Origin: CAWAQA01 sp963784065
GTDB lineage: Bacteria; Acidobacteriota; Vicinamibacteria; Vicinamibacterales; UBA2999
Assembly (NCBI GenBank): GCA_963784065.1
Contig: CAWAQA010000006.1
Span: forward strand, 496,001 to 560,000
Direction: 5' to 3'
DNA length: 64,000 bases
Below are positions 46,560 through 58,099 of this stretch, one piece after another (positions within the stretch are counted from its first letter, which is position 1; each line of letters begins with the position of its first letter). The notes under the pieces are model-generated. The model had not been told where the DNA came from. It searched no databases and was given only the letters and a program-made list of their open reading frames with translations. A program made the position numbers and the translations under genes.

Positions 46560-46845
46560 TCGCTGACCGTTTCCGACGTCGAGCGCATCGCCGCGCTCGC
46601 CATGCTCGAGCTCACCGACGAGGAGAAGCAGCTTTTCACGAAGCAGCTTGCCGACATCCTCGCCTACGCCGAGCAGGTGCAGGCGATCGACACGAGCGGC
46701 GTCGCCGCGACGGCGCACGTCCTCGCCGGGCAGGGCGTCGAACGGGACGACGAGCCGCGGCCATCGCTCGCTGTGGAGGACGCGCTCGCCAACGCGCCGG
46801 ACGCCGATGCCGCCGCCGGCCTGTTCCGCGTGCCGAGGGTCATTG

Positions 46846-46853
<8 letters not shown>
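46554..46853 (+). CDS. gatC: Asp/Glu-tRNA(Asn/Gln) amidotransferase subunit C
   Basis: GatC holds GatA and GatB together in the enzyme that makes Gln-tRNA(Gln) and/or Asn-tRNA(Asn). The 99-residue product matches the family: SDVERIAALAMLELTDEEKQ, ILAYAEQVQAIDTSGV, ERDDEPRPSL, and a C-terminal LFRVPRVIGG. I prefer the ATG at 46554 by similarity to family starts; ATG 46530 would add eight residues. It overlaps gatA by 8 bp. gatB is not in the window. Confidence 0.93.
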
Positions 46854-48309
<1,456 letters not shown>

Positions 48310-48329
48310 ACCAAGTACCGACCCGAGGC

Positions 48330-48362
48330 TCCGAAGCCCGAGCAAGCCCGAAGCCCGGAGCC
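48330..48362. repeat. GAAGCCCGAGCAAGCCCGAAGCCCGGAGCC repeat
   Basis: Part of the AAGCCCGGAGCCCG family; lies in the 55-bp gap between convergent gatA and surE. Confidence 0.7.
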
Positions 48363-48364
48363 CG

Positions 48365-49216
48365 TTACTTGAACCAGCCCTTGAGCGCGTCGCTGACCGC
48401 GGGATCCGCCGTCTCGCCCACTTTCATCGGGGTCACCGACACATAGCCGTTCTCGACCGCCCAGATGTCGGTGCCCTGCGGCGCGCCGCTCATGCCTTCC
48501 TTGTACACGTTGAAGTAGATGGGACGCCCGGTTCTCGGGTCCTTCGTTTCGGCGAAGCTTTCCTGGCCGCCGCGCAGCATCGCCTGGCTCGTCACCATGT
48601 AGCCCTTGTAGCCGCCGGCCGGCATGGGCGGGACGCTGACGTTGATGAACGTGTAGGCGGGCAGGCCGAACTGCTTCAGCCGGCGCGCGACGCCGAACAC
48701 TTCCTCGGCGGCATAGATGTATTCGCGCGGTGCGCCCGCCTCCGCCAGCGACGCGGCAATGGCCGGCACGCCGTGCATCGCCGCCTCGCGCGCGGCGCCG
48801 ACGGTCCCGGACAAGTACGCGGAGAAGCCGAGGTTGTAGCCGCGATTGATGCCCGACACGACCAGGTCGGGACGCGGCGTCAGGATGTTGCGAATCGCGA
48901 TGTTGACGGTGGTCGCCGGCGTGGCCATGAGGCCAATCGCGCGGAGCCCGTTCGGCAGCGTCAGATCCTCGCGGAACACCGGCTCGCTCGTCACGATCGA
49001 GTGCCCTTTGCCGCTCTGGTTCTGCGACGGGGCGACGATCGTCACGTCGCCGATGGCCTGCAGGATCTGCGCGATGGCGGCGATGCCAGGCGCGTGCACG
49101 CCATCGTCATTGGTCACGAGAATGCGGTAGGGCGGCACCGTCCGCAGCTGCGCCCCCACCGGGGCGAGCAGGCAGAGGGCCAGCAGCGGAACGAGAACGA
49201 TGCGGATGCTTCGCAT
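48365..49216 (-). CDS. surE: SurE-family 5'/3'-nucleotidase with signal peptide
   Basis: RILVTNDDGVHAPGIAA, VAPSQNQSGKGHSIV, SGINRGYNLGFSAYLSGTVGAAREA and FINVSVPP are the SurE motifs, including the DD metal site and the Asn of SGINxG. SurE normally works in the cytoplasm on nucleoside monophosphates. Here the protein begins with a convincing signal peptide (MRSIRIVLVPLLALCLLAPVGAQ), so it should be exported. 283 residues, of which about 25 form the leader. It follows rpoZ by 19 bp. Confidence 0.9.
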   Translation of the reverse strand: MRSIRIVLVPLLALCLLAPVGAQLRTVPPYRILVTNDDGVHAPGIAAIAQILQAIGDVTIVAPSQNQSGKGHSIVTSEPVFREDLTLPNGLRAIGLMATPATTVNIAIRNILTPRPDLVVSGINRGYNLGFSAYLSGTVGAAREAAMHGVPAIAASLAEAGAPREYIYAAEEVFGVARRLKQFGLPAYTFINVSVPPMPAGGYKGYMVTSQAMLRGGQESFAETKDPRTGRPIYFNVYKEGMSGAPQGTDIWAVENGYVSVTPMKVGETADPAVSDALKGWFK

Positions 49217-49235
49217 GCCGCGAGCGTATCAGAAT

Positions 49236-49520
49236 TTATTGGCCGTCGGGCGGACGCAGCGGCCGCGGGATGTCGTACAGGACGAGGCCGCGCTTGACCT
49301 CTTCCATCGCGATCCGCTCCGCCTTGTGCGGCATGACGCGGTGCTCGCCGAGATCGTCTTCGTCGATCCGGGGAAGGGCGCCGCGGCGCAACTGCTTCGC
49401 GCGCATCGCCGCGACGTCGACGTAGAGGAACCGGCTTTCGATGGGAGGCGCCTTGGGCCGCGATGCGGGCGGTGTCTCGGGCTCAGCGATGGGTCCAAGG
49501 ACCTCGTCGTTTTCAGCCAT
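49236..49520 (-). CDS. rpoZ: RNA polymerase omega subunit
   Basis: The 94-residue protein has the omega core: ESRFLYVDVAAMRAKQLRRGALPR, the conserved HKAERIAMEEVKRGLVLYDI helix, and a Pro-rich C-terminus. Its N-terminal 25 residues are acidic and Pro-rich. It is the likely first gene of an rpoZ-surE pair. Omega helps fold beta-prime and can bind ppGpp. Confidence 0.88.
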   Translation of the reverse strand: MAENDEVLGPIAEPETPPASRPKAPPIESRFLYVDVAAMRAKQLRRGALPRIDEDDLGEHRVMPHKAERIAMEEVKRGLVLYDIPRPLRPPDGQ

Positions 49521-49538
49521 GAAGGCCAGACTAGCACG

Positions 49539-49652
49539 GGCTCCGGACTTCGGGCTACAGGCTTCGGGCTGGCCCGGCCACCCGGAGGCGGCGCGAGCTG
49601 ACGCCGGAGCTCTAAGCCCGGAGCCCGGAGCCCGAAGCCCGAAGCCCGATCT
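49539..49652. repeat. CCGGAGCCCGAAGCCCGAAGCCC repeat cluster
   Basis: GGCTCCGGACTTCGGGCTAC and CAGGCTTCGGGCTGGCCCGG, followed by AAGCCCGGAGCCCGGAGCCC and CGAAGCCCGAAGCCCG, form a large imperfect inverted repeat around a central 30 bp, between rpoZ and hsp20. Confidence 0.75.
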
Positions 49653-50038
49653 CAGGCAGCGACTTCGACGTTGATCGTGCGCGGCTTCGCCTCTTCCCGG
49701 AACGGCAGCTTGACCGTCAGAACGCCGTTCTTGTATTCGGCGCTGACCTTGGTGGGGTCCACCGTGTTCGGCAGCGTGAACGCACGATGGAACTTGCCGT
49801 AGCTCCGCTCGATGCGGCGGAACTGTTCGTCCTTGATGCCCTCGGGCAGCTTCCGCGTGCCGCGCAGGATCAGGGTGTTGTGCTCGACCGTGACCTCGAT
49901 GTCCTCTCGCGCCATGTCGGGCAGTTCGGCCTTCACCACGAGGTCGTGGCCGTCCGTCTCGTAGATGTCCACGGGAGGCATCCAGTTGCCGCGCTGCGTC
50001 ACGTTCTCGTCTCTCAGGTAAAAGCGTGCGATAGCCAT
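49652..50038 (-). CDS. Small heat-shock protein Hsp20
   Basis: The ATG at 50038 has AAGGAG at the right distance. The 128-residue product has a short N-terminus and an alpha-crystallin domain (WMPPVDIYETDGHDLVVKAELP, GTRKLPEG, FRRIERSYGKFHRAFTLPNTVD, AEYKNGVLTVKLPF). The C-terminal KPRTINVEVAA contains an I-x-V motif. It is a holdase that binds unfolding proteins. It lies downstream of dnaK on the same strand, separated by 89 bp with a repeat. Confidence 0.92.
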   Translation of the reverse strand: MAIARFYLRDENVTQRGNWMPPVDIYETDGHDLVVKAELPDMAREDIEVTVEHNTLILRGTRKLPEGIKDEQFRRIERSYGKFHRAFTLPNTVDPTKVSAEYKNGVLTVKLPFREEAKPRTINVEVAA

Positions 50039-50069
50039 ATTCGTTGTCTCCTTGAGGGCCGGCTGCGTA

Positions 50070-50118
50070 GAGGGCCCTGCGTTACCCAAAGGTCGCTCGG
50101 GGCCGGCCTCAGCCGGCC
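50070..50118. repeat. GGGCCGGCCTCAGCCGGCCCC unit between dnaK and hsp20
   Basis: A palindrome at about 50100-50120 with flanks similar to the other units of the GCCGGC family. Confidence 0.75.
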
Positions 50119-50127
50119 CCGAATCGC

Positions 50128-52002
<1,875 letters not shown>

Positions 52003-52009
52003 GTCGAGC

Positions 52010-52037
52010 AGTGTAGCACGCTATTAGTGTATGTCAA
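52010..52037 (-). promoter_or_regulatory. Near-consensus sigma-70-type promoter of dnaK
   Basis: On the minus strand: -35 TTGACA (52037-52032), 16-bp spacer, -10 TACACT (52015-52010). A start 7 bp downstream falls at 52003-52002, the A of the dnaK ATG. No Shine-Dalgarno sequence is present. The spacer and flanks are AT-rich against a very GC-rich genome. Confidence 0.65.
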
Positions 52038-52042
52038 GCAGA

Positions 52043-52069
52043 TGATATGAGTGTTATACACGCATATTA
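52043..52069. promoter_or_regulatory. Dyad upstream of dnaK promoter, possible operator
   Basis: TGATATGAGTGT (52043-52054) and ACACGCATATTA (52058-52069) match inversely at 10 of 12 positions around a TAT centre, six bases before the -35 box. It is neither CIRCE nor HAIR. It could bind a heat-shock or other regulator acting on dnaK and/or the divergent gene. Confidence 0.4.
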
Positions 52070-52112
52070 TTGACTGAGCCCGCTCGACCCGGTTTGGTTC
52101 GATGATTTCGGC

Positions 52113-53168
52113 GTGGCTGACGTCCCTCTCGCGCTCCAGCGGCGAATAGCTCTACTGGCGGCCGATCGCGAGTCCGGCGCCTCCGACATCCTTGATGAGG
52201 TGATCGGGGTGCTCCGAGATGCCCTGACCGGCGGCGTCCCGATCAAGCCGGTGGCTCGCGCGCTCTGCCGCGCCCAGCCGAGCATGGCGCCAGTCTGGAA
52301 CGCCGCGCTCGAGGCGCTCGCTTCTGCCCACTCCCCGCAGCGATTCGAGCGTTTTGCCCAGCGCGTCGCGCGTGCGCCCGAGGCATTGATGCGCTTTGCG
52401 GCCGATTGCTTCTCCAACGAGGCGGCCGGCCGCCCGTTGCAGCTGGTGACGCTGTCCTTCAGCCGATCCGTCTGCATCGTGCTCGACAGCCTGGCTCGCA
52501 CGCGCCCCGTCCGCATGGCCTGCAGCGAAGGCCGTCCGGCCCTCGAGGGTCGGCGGCTGGCGTCGCGACTGGCCGCGTCCGGGACCCCGGTCACCTGCTT
52601 CAGCGATGCCGCCATCGGACATGCGCTCGCCTCGGCCGACGCGGTACTCGTGGGCGCGGACGCCGTCGCGCCCGAGTGGTTCCTGAACAAGAGCGGCACG
52701 CGCATGCTCGCCGCGGCCGCAAACCAGCAGGGGGTGCCGGTGTACGTGGTGGCGACGCGCGATAAGTTCGTCAGCCACGCCGTCGCGGCCCGGATGATCG
52801 TCAGGGAAGGGGCGCCCGCCGAAATCTGGGAAACGCCCCCGCCCGGCGTCGTTGTGCGCAACCCGTATTTCGAACCGACCCCGCTCGACCTGGTCGCCAG
52901 CGTGATCAGCGATATCGGCGTCGTCGGCACCGGGATGGTGCCGGACATCTGCGACGAGTCGCAGGACGCGCTGACGCTGCAGGCCCTGGACGACGTTCGG
53001 CGAGATAGCGGGCTCCGGGCTTCGGGCTGCGCGGGCTGCCCGGGCCGCTCCGGCGCCGTCGCAGGGCCGGCTTTCGCCGGCCCGAGGACCATCGTCACGA
53101 TCGTCGTAGAGGCCGGCTTCAGCCGGCCCACGGACCGACGTCACGATCGTCGTAGGCGCCGGCTTTAG
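52113..53168 (+). CDS. eIF-2B alpha/MtnA-like protein with a repeat-encoded tail
   Basis: The GTG at 52113 opens MADVPLALQRRIALL. The C-terminal Rossmann-like half has VLVGADAVAPEWFLNKSGTRMLAAAANQQGVPVYVVATRDKF, typical of the eIF-2B alpha/beta/delta and sugar-phosphate isomerase superfamily (methylthioribose- or ribose-1,5-bisphosphate isomerases). The Asp in VGADAV and the later Lys are in place; the substrate is unknown. From about residue 295 the frame enters intergenic repeats (GLRASGCAGC ... VEAGFSRPTD), adding about 57 residues that look like no protein family. Confidence 0.72.
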   Translation: MADVPLALQRRIALLAADRESGASDILDEVIGVLRDALTGGVPIKPVARALCRAQPSMAPVWNAALEALASAHSPQRFERFAQRVARAPEALMRFAADCFSNEAAGRPLQLVTLSFSRSVCIVLDSLARTRPVRMACSEGRPALEGRRLASRLAASGTPVTCFSDAAIGHALASADAVLVGADAVAPEWFLNKSGTRMLAAAANQQGVPVYVVATRDKFVSHAVAARMIVREGAPAEIWETPPPGVVVRNPYFEPTPLDLVASVISDIGVVGTGMVPDICDESQDALTLQALDDVRRDSGLRASGCAGCPGRSGAVAGPAFAGPRTIVTIVVEAGFSRPTDRRHDRRRRRL

Positions 53169-53214
53169 CCGGCCCGCGCACCGAAGACCGCAGACCGAAG
53201 ACGAGAGACCGATT
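53010..53214. repeat. Repeat cluster: CGGGCTTCGGGC, GCCGGC palindromes, GACCGAAGACCGCAGACC
   Basis: Order: GGGCTCCGGGCTTCGGGC; CAGGGCCGGCTTTCGCCGGCCC; GAGGCCGGCTTCAGCCGGCC; GCCGGCTTTAGCCGGCCC; then GACCGCAGACCGAAGACG. The first three are translated as the tail of the preceding gene. Confidence 0.8.
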
Positions 53215-53227
53215 AACATAGGGTCGC

Positions 53228-53695
53228 GTGGCGCAGTTTTCTTTCATCCCCTCCAGCGAATCAGCCGAGCTGGCCGACGACATCCGCGAGCTGTTCCAGG
53301 ACCTGGCGACGACGCTCCGGCACGATCTGCGGGCCTATTCGGGCGAGTGTCACCCGTCGCTCGACGTGCTCGAGACGGAAACGGCGATGCAGGTCGTCGT
53401 CGACATCTCCGGCGTCCCGAAAGAGGCGTTGCGCCTGCTCATTCGCGAAGGCGTGCTCCTGATCGCGGGCGAGAAGGCGCCGCCGTTATCGAAAGGCGAG
53501 CAGAGCTTTCACCTGGTGGAGCGGGAGTTCGGGCGGTTCGCGCGCGCCGTGCGCCTCAACGGCGCGTTCGATATCGCGAAGAGCCACGCGATGCTGGCTG
53601 ACGGCGAGCTGACCATCGTGCTGCCGAAGATGGCCGACCGGCGCGGCCGCGCGCACGTGATTCCGATCTCTGCGGGCAGCGACCGGCCGGCATGA
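53228..53695 (+). CDS. Small heat-shock protein Hsp20 (second copy)
   Basis: 155 residues from a GTG start. HPSLDVLETETAMQVVVDISGVP, LLIREGVLLIAGEKAPP, FHLVEREFGRFARAVRLNGAFD and DGELTIVLPKM form an alpha-crystallin domain. It is more diverged than the copy at 49.7 kb and lacks a clear C-terminal I-x-I/V. Its stop overlaps the ymdB-like start by ATGA. Confidence 0.85.
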   Translation: MAQFSFIPSSESAELADDIRELFQDLATTLRHDLRAYSGECHPSLDVLETETAMQVVVDISGVPKEALRLLIREGVLLIAGEKAPPLSKGEQSFHLVEREFGRFARAVRLNGAFDIAKSHAMLADGELTIVLPKMADRRGRAHVIPISAGSDRPA

Positions 53696-54531
53696 ACATT
53701 CTCTTCATCGGCGACATCGTCGGCCGGCCGGGCCGCGAGATGGTGCGCAAGGGACTTCGCGGGCTGATCGAACGGTACGACGTCGACCTCGTGATCGCCA
53801 ACGCGGAGAACTCGGCCAACGGCTTCGGCGTGACAAAGGAGATCGGCGACACGCTCCTCGAATGGGGCGTCGACGTGATGACGTCGGGCAATCACATCTG
53901 GGACAAGAAGGAAGCGATCGACTACATCGCGACCGAGCCGCGCCTGCTGCGCCCGGCCAACTACCCTGCCGGCGTGCCCGGGCGCGGGTCTTACGTCGCC
54001 CAGACGGGCGACGGCCGCGCCGTCGGCGTGATCAACGTGATGGGCCGCGTGTTCATGCTGAACATCGACGACCCGTTCCAGGTGGTGCTCAAGGAGATCG
54101 AGGCGATCCGCCACCGCACCAGGGTGATCATCGTGGACTTCCACGCGGAAGCGACCAGCGAGAAGATGGCGATGGGCTGGCATCTCGACGGCAAGGTCAC
54201 GGCGGTCTTCGGAACGCACACGCACGTGCAGACGGCCGACGAGCGGATCCTGCCGAACGGCACGGCGTATCTGACGGACGCGGGCATGACCGGCCCGCAC
54301 GACTCGATCATCGGCATGGAGCGCGAGCCGTCGCTGGCCCGGTTCCTCAACGCGATGCCGTCGCGGTTCGAGCCGGCGACCGGCAATCCGCGACTCAACG
54401 GCGTGGTCGTCGAAGCCGACGACAAGACCGGCCGCGCCAGCCGCGTGACGCGCCTCAGCTTTTCGGAACGGGAGCTCGTCGACATGGCCGCCGCCCCTAA
54501 AGGTGCGCCTCTACGAACGACGGTGCCCTAG
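53692..54531 (+). CDS. ymdB: YmdB-family metallophosphoesterase (2',3'-cAMP phosphodiesterase-like)
   Basis: MNILFIGDIVGRPGREM, ANAENSANGFGV, TSGNHIWDKKE, VDFHAEATSEK, GTHTHVQTADERILPNGTAYLTDAGMTG are the full set of metal ligands of the TIGR00282/YmdB family. In Bacillus YmdB hydrolyses 2',3'-cyclic nucleotides and affects biofilm; in other bacteria the role is less clear. 279 residues, normal. The last ten residues extend into a repeat-like stretch. Confidence 0.92.
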   Translation: MNILFIGDIVGRPGREMVRKGLRGLIERYDVDLVIANAENSANGFGVTKEIGDTLLEWGVDVMTSGNHIWDKKEAIDYIATEPRLLRPANYPAGVPGRGSYVAQTGDGRAVGVINVMGRVFMLNIDDPFQVVLKEIEAIRHRTRVIIVDFHAEATSEKMAMGWHLDGKVTAVFGTHTHVQTADERILPNGTAYLTDAGMTGPHDSIIGMEREPSLARFLNAMPSRFEPATGNPRLNGVVVEADDKTGRASRVTRLSFSERELVDMAAAPKGAPLRTTVP

Positions 54532-54588
54532 CCGGTTGCCGACAGTGAGCAGAGGAACTTCTGCGCGCTGCCTGCTGCCAGCTTTCTT

Positions 54589-56106
54589 ATGACTTCTCTG
54601 TTCGACCTGCCCTTTGAGGAGCCCGAGCCGCCGGCGGCCGCCGCGCCCGAGCCTCTGCCCACGCCTGCCGCGCGCCGTGTCCTCACGGTCTCGGAGCTCA
54701 ACTCGGAGATCCGTCTCCTGCTCGAAGAGCGGTTCGTCGAGCTCTGGGTCGAAGGCGAGCTGTCGAACTGCCGCCTCTGGAACACCGGGCACCTGTATTT
54801 CACGCTGAAGGACGCGTCGGCCCAGATCAAGGGCGTCATGTTCCGATCGGCGCTGCGCTACCTTCGCTTCAAGCCGCAGGACGGACTGCGCGTCGTCGCG
54901 CGCGCCCGCGTCAGCGTGTACGACCCGAAGGGCGAGTATCAGATCATCTGCGAGCACCTCGAGCCCGAGGGGCTCGGGGCGCTGCAGCTCGCCTTCGATC
55001 AGCTCAAGCAGCGGCTCTCGTCCGAGGGACTGTTCGATCAACGCCGCAAGCGCCCGCTGCCGTCGCTGCCGCGCAAGATCGGCGTCGTGACCTCTCTCGA
55101 CGGCGCCGCCGTGCGGGACATCATCAAGGTGCTCCAGCGCCGCTATCCGAACGCGCACATCGTCATCCGCCCGACGCGCGTGCAGGGCGAGGGCGCCGCG
55201 CTCGACATCGCGCGCGCCATGGCTGCCATCGGCAAGGTCCACGGCGTCGATGTCGTCATCGTCGGCCGCGGCGGCGGGTCGATCGAGGATCTCTGGGCCT
55301 TCAACGAAGAAGTCGTCGCGCGCGCCATCGCCGGGTGTCCCGTGCCGACGATTTCGGCCGTCGGTCATGAGACCGATGTGACCATCGCCGACTTCGTCGC
55401 CGATCTGCGCGCGCCGACGCCGTCGGCGGCGGCCGAGATGGTTGTCGCGCGCAAGGACGATGTCTGCGCGCATCTCGACCGCCTGGCGCATCGCGTCGCC
55501 ACGGCGATGCAGGCGCGTGTGCACCGTGGTGAGACTCGGCTCCGCGCGCTCGAGGCGCGCCCGGGCTACGCGGGCCTGCACGGACGGATCGCGATGCGCG
55601 GCCGGCACGCGGCGGAGCTGGCCCACGAGCTGAGCCGGGCGTTGCGCTCGCAGGTCGCCATCGGCGAGCGGCGCTATCAGCGGCTGCGGCTGAAGCTGGA
55701 AACACTCGACGTGCGCCGGCGTTTCGGCGCCATCCGCGCGCGTCTGGTATCGGGCGATGGCCGATTGCGATCCGCCGTGGGCCGCCGTCAGCACGAGGCG
55801 CACGCGCGCCTCGGCCAGGCGGCGGCCCGGCTCGACAGCCTCAGCCCGCTCGCCGTGCTCGGCCGCGGATATGCCGTGGCCTGGAATAGTGACCGGACGG
55901 CGATCATCCGCGACGCGGCGGCAGTCGCACCGGGCGACCGCGTCCACGTCGCGCTGGAGCGCGGCGAACTGGATTGCGCTGTCATCACGATCACAGAGAC
56001 ACAGAGACGCAGAGATACGAGGAAAAGAGTGACCTCTGTGCTCTGTGACCCGTGGGAGTGGCCAGTAGTCGTAGGGGCCGGCTTCAGCCGGCCCTGGGCC
56101 GCCTGA
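54589..56106 (+). CDS. xseA: Exodeoxyribonuclease VII large subunit
   Basis: XseA is the catalytic subunit of exonuclease VII, which degrades single-stranded DNA from both ends. Motifs: an N-terminal OB-fold (VSELNSEIRLLLEERFVELWVEGELSN; GHLYFTLKD), then RKIGVVTSLDGAAVRDIIKVL, VIVGRGGGSIEDLWAFNEE and AVGHETDVTIADFVADLRAPTPSAAAE. A long coiled region and ALERGELDCAVI follow. The last 30-35 residues are coded by ACAGAGACGCAGAG and GCCGGC repeats, so the native end was probably near 55990. At 505 residues it is somewhat long. Confidence 0.94.
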   Translation: MTSLFDLPFEEPEPPAAAAPEPLPTPAARRVLTVSELNSEIRLLLEERFVELWVEGELSNCRLWNTGHLYFTLKDASAQIKGVMFRSALRYLRFKPQDGLRVVARARVSVYDPKGEYQIICEHLEPEGLGALQLAFDQLKQRLSSEGLFDQRRKRPLPSLPRKIGVVTSLDGAAVRDIIKVLQRRYPNAHIVIRPTRVQGEGAALDIARAMAAIGKVHGVDVVIVGRGGGSIEDLWAFNEEVVARAIAGCPVPTISAVGHETDVTIADFVADLRAPTPSAAAEMVVARKDDVCAHLDRLAHRVATAMQARVHRGETRLRALEARPGYAGLHGRIAMRGRHAAELAHELSRALRSQVAIGERRYQRLRLKLETLDVRRRFGAIRARLVSGDGRLRSAVGRRQHEAHARLGQAAARLDSLSPLAVLGRGYAVAWNSDRTAIIRDAAAVAPGDRVHVALERGELDCAVITITETQRRRDTRKRVTSVLCDPWEWPVVVGAGFSRPWAA

Positions 56107-56128
56107 AGGCGGCCCCTACGAGGTAGAT
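55989..56128. repeat. CACAGAGACACAGAGACGCAGAG repeat followed by GCCGGC palindromes
   Basis: ACAGAGACACAGAGACGCAG (55994-56013), an inverse-like CTCTGTGCTCTGTGACCCGTGG (about 56035-56056), then GGGGCCGGCTTCAGCCGGCC and CGCCTGAAGGCGGCCCC. Most of it is translated in xseA. Confidence 0.8.
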
Positions 56129-56133
56129 ACACT

Positions 56134-56391
56134 TTGGATCCGACCATCAAGGATTTCGAAGCCGCCATCGCCGAGCTCGAGACGATCGTCAAGAAGCTCG
56201 AGGAGGGCGACATGCCGCTCGAAACGTCGCTGCAGCTCTACGAGCGCGGCGTGCAGCTTTCGCGCTTCTGCCACGCGCGCCTCGAGGAAGCCGAACGGCG
56301 CATCGAAATCCTCAACGAGCGCGGCCAGCTGAAGACGGCGCCGGCAACCTTCGGCGCCGACGACGAGGGCGACAGCCGCGGCCGGCGATGA
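56134..56391 (+). CDS. xseB: Exodeoxyribonuclease VII small subunit
   Basis: The 85-residue protein has the XseB pattern FEAAIAELETIVKKLEEGDMPLETSLQLYERGV and helical coil EAERRIEILNERG. The start appears to be TTG at 56134; no better codon exists in frame. It lies 27 bp after xseA and overlaps ispA by 4 bp (ATGA). It forms the long complex with XseA. Confidence 0.92.
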   Translation: MDPTIKDFEAAIAELETIVKKLEEGDMPLETSLQLYERGVQLSRFCHARLEEAERRIEILNERGQLKTAPATFGADDEGDSRGRR

Positions 56392-57316
56392 TCGCGGCCG
56401 GCGGCACCAGCGACTACGTTCAGGCGCGGCGCGCGGAGATCGAAGCGGCGCTCGCCGCGGCTCTGCCCGCGACGGCTGACGTGCCGGCGGTCGTGGCCGA
56501 CGCGATGCGCTACAGCCTCACGGCCGGCGGCAAGCGTCTCCGGCCGGTGCTCTGCCTCGCGAGTGCGGACGCGGTTGGCGGCGATCGCGCCCTGGCGATG
56601 CCTGCCGCGTGCGCCATCGAGCTGATTCACACCTACTCCCTGATTCACGACGATCTTCCCGCCATGGACGACGACACCCTGCGCCGCGGCCGTCCGACGC
56701 TGCACGTCGTTGCCGGCGAGGGGATGGCCATCCTGGCGGGCGACGGACTGCTCACGGAAGCCTTCGCGCTCCTCGCGCGCGAGCCGCGCGGCGACTCGCC
56801 GGTTCTGGCCGCGCGCAAGCTGCGCGTGATCGCCGTGATCGCGGCGGCGGCGGGTCCCGCCGGCATGGTCGGCGGCCAGGCGATCGATCTCGCGTGCGTC
56901 ACACCGGACCCGTCCGGCCACTCGCCCCCGCGCTCGATGCGGACGGCCTGCGCGCGATGCACGCGAAGAAGACCGGCGCGCTGATCCGCGCCTCGGCTGT
57001 GTCGGGCGCGATCATGGGCGGAGGCAGCGACCGCGCGGTGGAGGCCATCGATCGCGCGGCGTCGGAGCTCGGCCTCGCCTTCCAGATCGTGGACGACATG
57101 CTGGACGTAGAAGGCGTGTCGAAGGATCTCGGCAAGACGGCGGGCAAGGATGCCGCTGCCGGCAAGCCGACGTATCCGTCCCTCTACGGCCTCGAACGCT
57201 CGCGCCAGATGGCCGCCGACTGTCTCGCGCGGGCCGAGGCGACGCTGACCGAGAGCGGTCTCGCCGACGCTCGCCTCCTCGAGATCGGACGATGGATCGT
57301 GACGCGGTCGTTCTAG
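56388..57316 (+). CDS. ispA: Geranyl/farnesyl-diphosphate synthase (frameshifted)
   Basis: A trans-prenyltransferase making C15 (or C10-C20) isoprenyl diphosphate: YSLTAGGKRLRPVLCLAS, first Asp motif IHDDLPAMDDDTLRRG, second FQIVDDMLDVEG, and GKDAAAGKPTYPSLYGLE. A single-base shift near 56925, between the two Asp motifs, breaks the gene. About 309 residues when rejoined. Normal neighbours are xseB before and dxs after; here tlyA follows and dxs is absent. Confidence 0.92.
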
Positions 57317-57321
57317 GGCGT

Positions 57322-57358
57322 CGGGCCCGCAGCCCGAAGCCCGGAGCCCGATGCCCGG
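57322..57358. repeat. GCAGCCCGAAGCCCGGAGCCCG repeat between ispA and tlyA
   Basis: One unit of the AAGCCCGGAGCCCG family fills the gap. Confidence 0.7.
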
Positions 57359-57368
57359 TCTAAGCGCG

Positions 57369-58099
57369 ATGCCCAAGAGTCGCCTCGATCAGCTCGTCGT
57401 CGAGAAGGGCCTTGCCCCGTCGCGAGAACGCGCGCGTTCGATCATCATGGCCGGGCAGGTGAGCGTGGACGGGCAGCCGATGACGAAGGCAGGCGCGCAA
57501 GTCGACAGCGGCGCCGACGTGACGCTCCTCGCCCCCGACCATCCCTATGTCGGCCGCGGCGGCGTGAAGCTCGCGCATGCGCTCGACACCTTCCGGATCG
57601 ACGTCACGGGACGCGAGGCGCTCGACATCGGCGCGTCCACCGGCGGCTTCACCGACGTGCTGCTGCAGCGCGGCGCCACGCGCGTGGTCGCCCTCGACGT
57701 CGGTCACGGCCAGATCGACTGGACGCTGCGCCACGATCCGCGCGTCGTCGTCATCGAGCACTTCAACGCCCGCCGCCTCTCCGCCGCCGATCTCCCCGGC
57801 CCGGTCGACATCGTGGTCATCGACGTCTCGTTCATTTCGCTGCGCCAGATCCTGCCGGTCGTCCCGCCGCTGCTGCGACCCGGCGCCGACGTCGTCGCGC
57901 TCGTGAAGCCGCAGTTCGAGGCCGGGCGCGCCGAAGTGCGCAAGGGCGTCATCAGAGACGACGCGATGCACGCCGCGTCGTGGACGAGGTGGCTGCGGCC
58001 GCCGCTGAGGTAGGATTGGCGCGCGTGGCCTCGACACCCTCGCCCATCACCGGGCAGAAGGGCAACGTCGAGTTTCTGCTTCACCTGCGACAGCAATGA
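57369..58099 (+). CDS. tlyA: TlyA family rRNA 2'-O-methyltransferase/hemolysin (frameshifted)
   Basis: The ATG at 57369 begins an S4 RNA-binding domain (RLDQLVVEKGLAPSRERARSIIMAGQVSVDG), followed by an FtsJ-like methyltransferase domain: VGRGGVKLAHALDTF, ALDIGASTGGFTDVLLQRGA, VIDVSFISLRQILP and LVKPQFEAGR. A shift near 57977 precedes the ending SPITGQKGNVEFLLHLRQQ. In mycobacteria TlyA methylates 16S and 23S rRNA; other homologues are less studied. The stop overlaps nadK by ATGA. Confidence 0.9.

Noticed and set aside
49539..49652. Rho-independent terminator between hsp20 and rpoZ
   Set aside because: Large imperfect inverted repeats exist but there is no T-run; it matches a dispersed repeat family.
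52003..52070. CIRCE (HrcA) operator upstream of dnaK
   Set aside because: The dyad arms are TGATATGAGTGT and ACACGCATATTA; the TTAGCACTC-N9-GAGTGCTAA consensus is not present.
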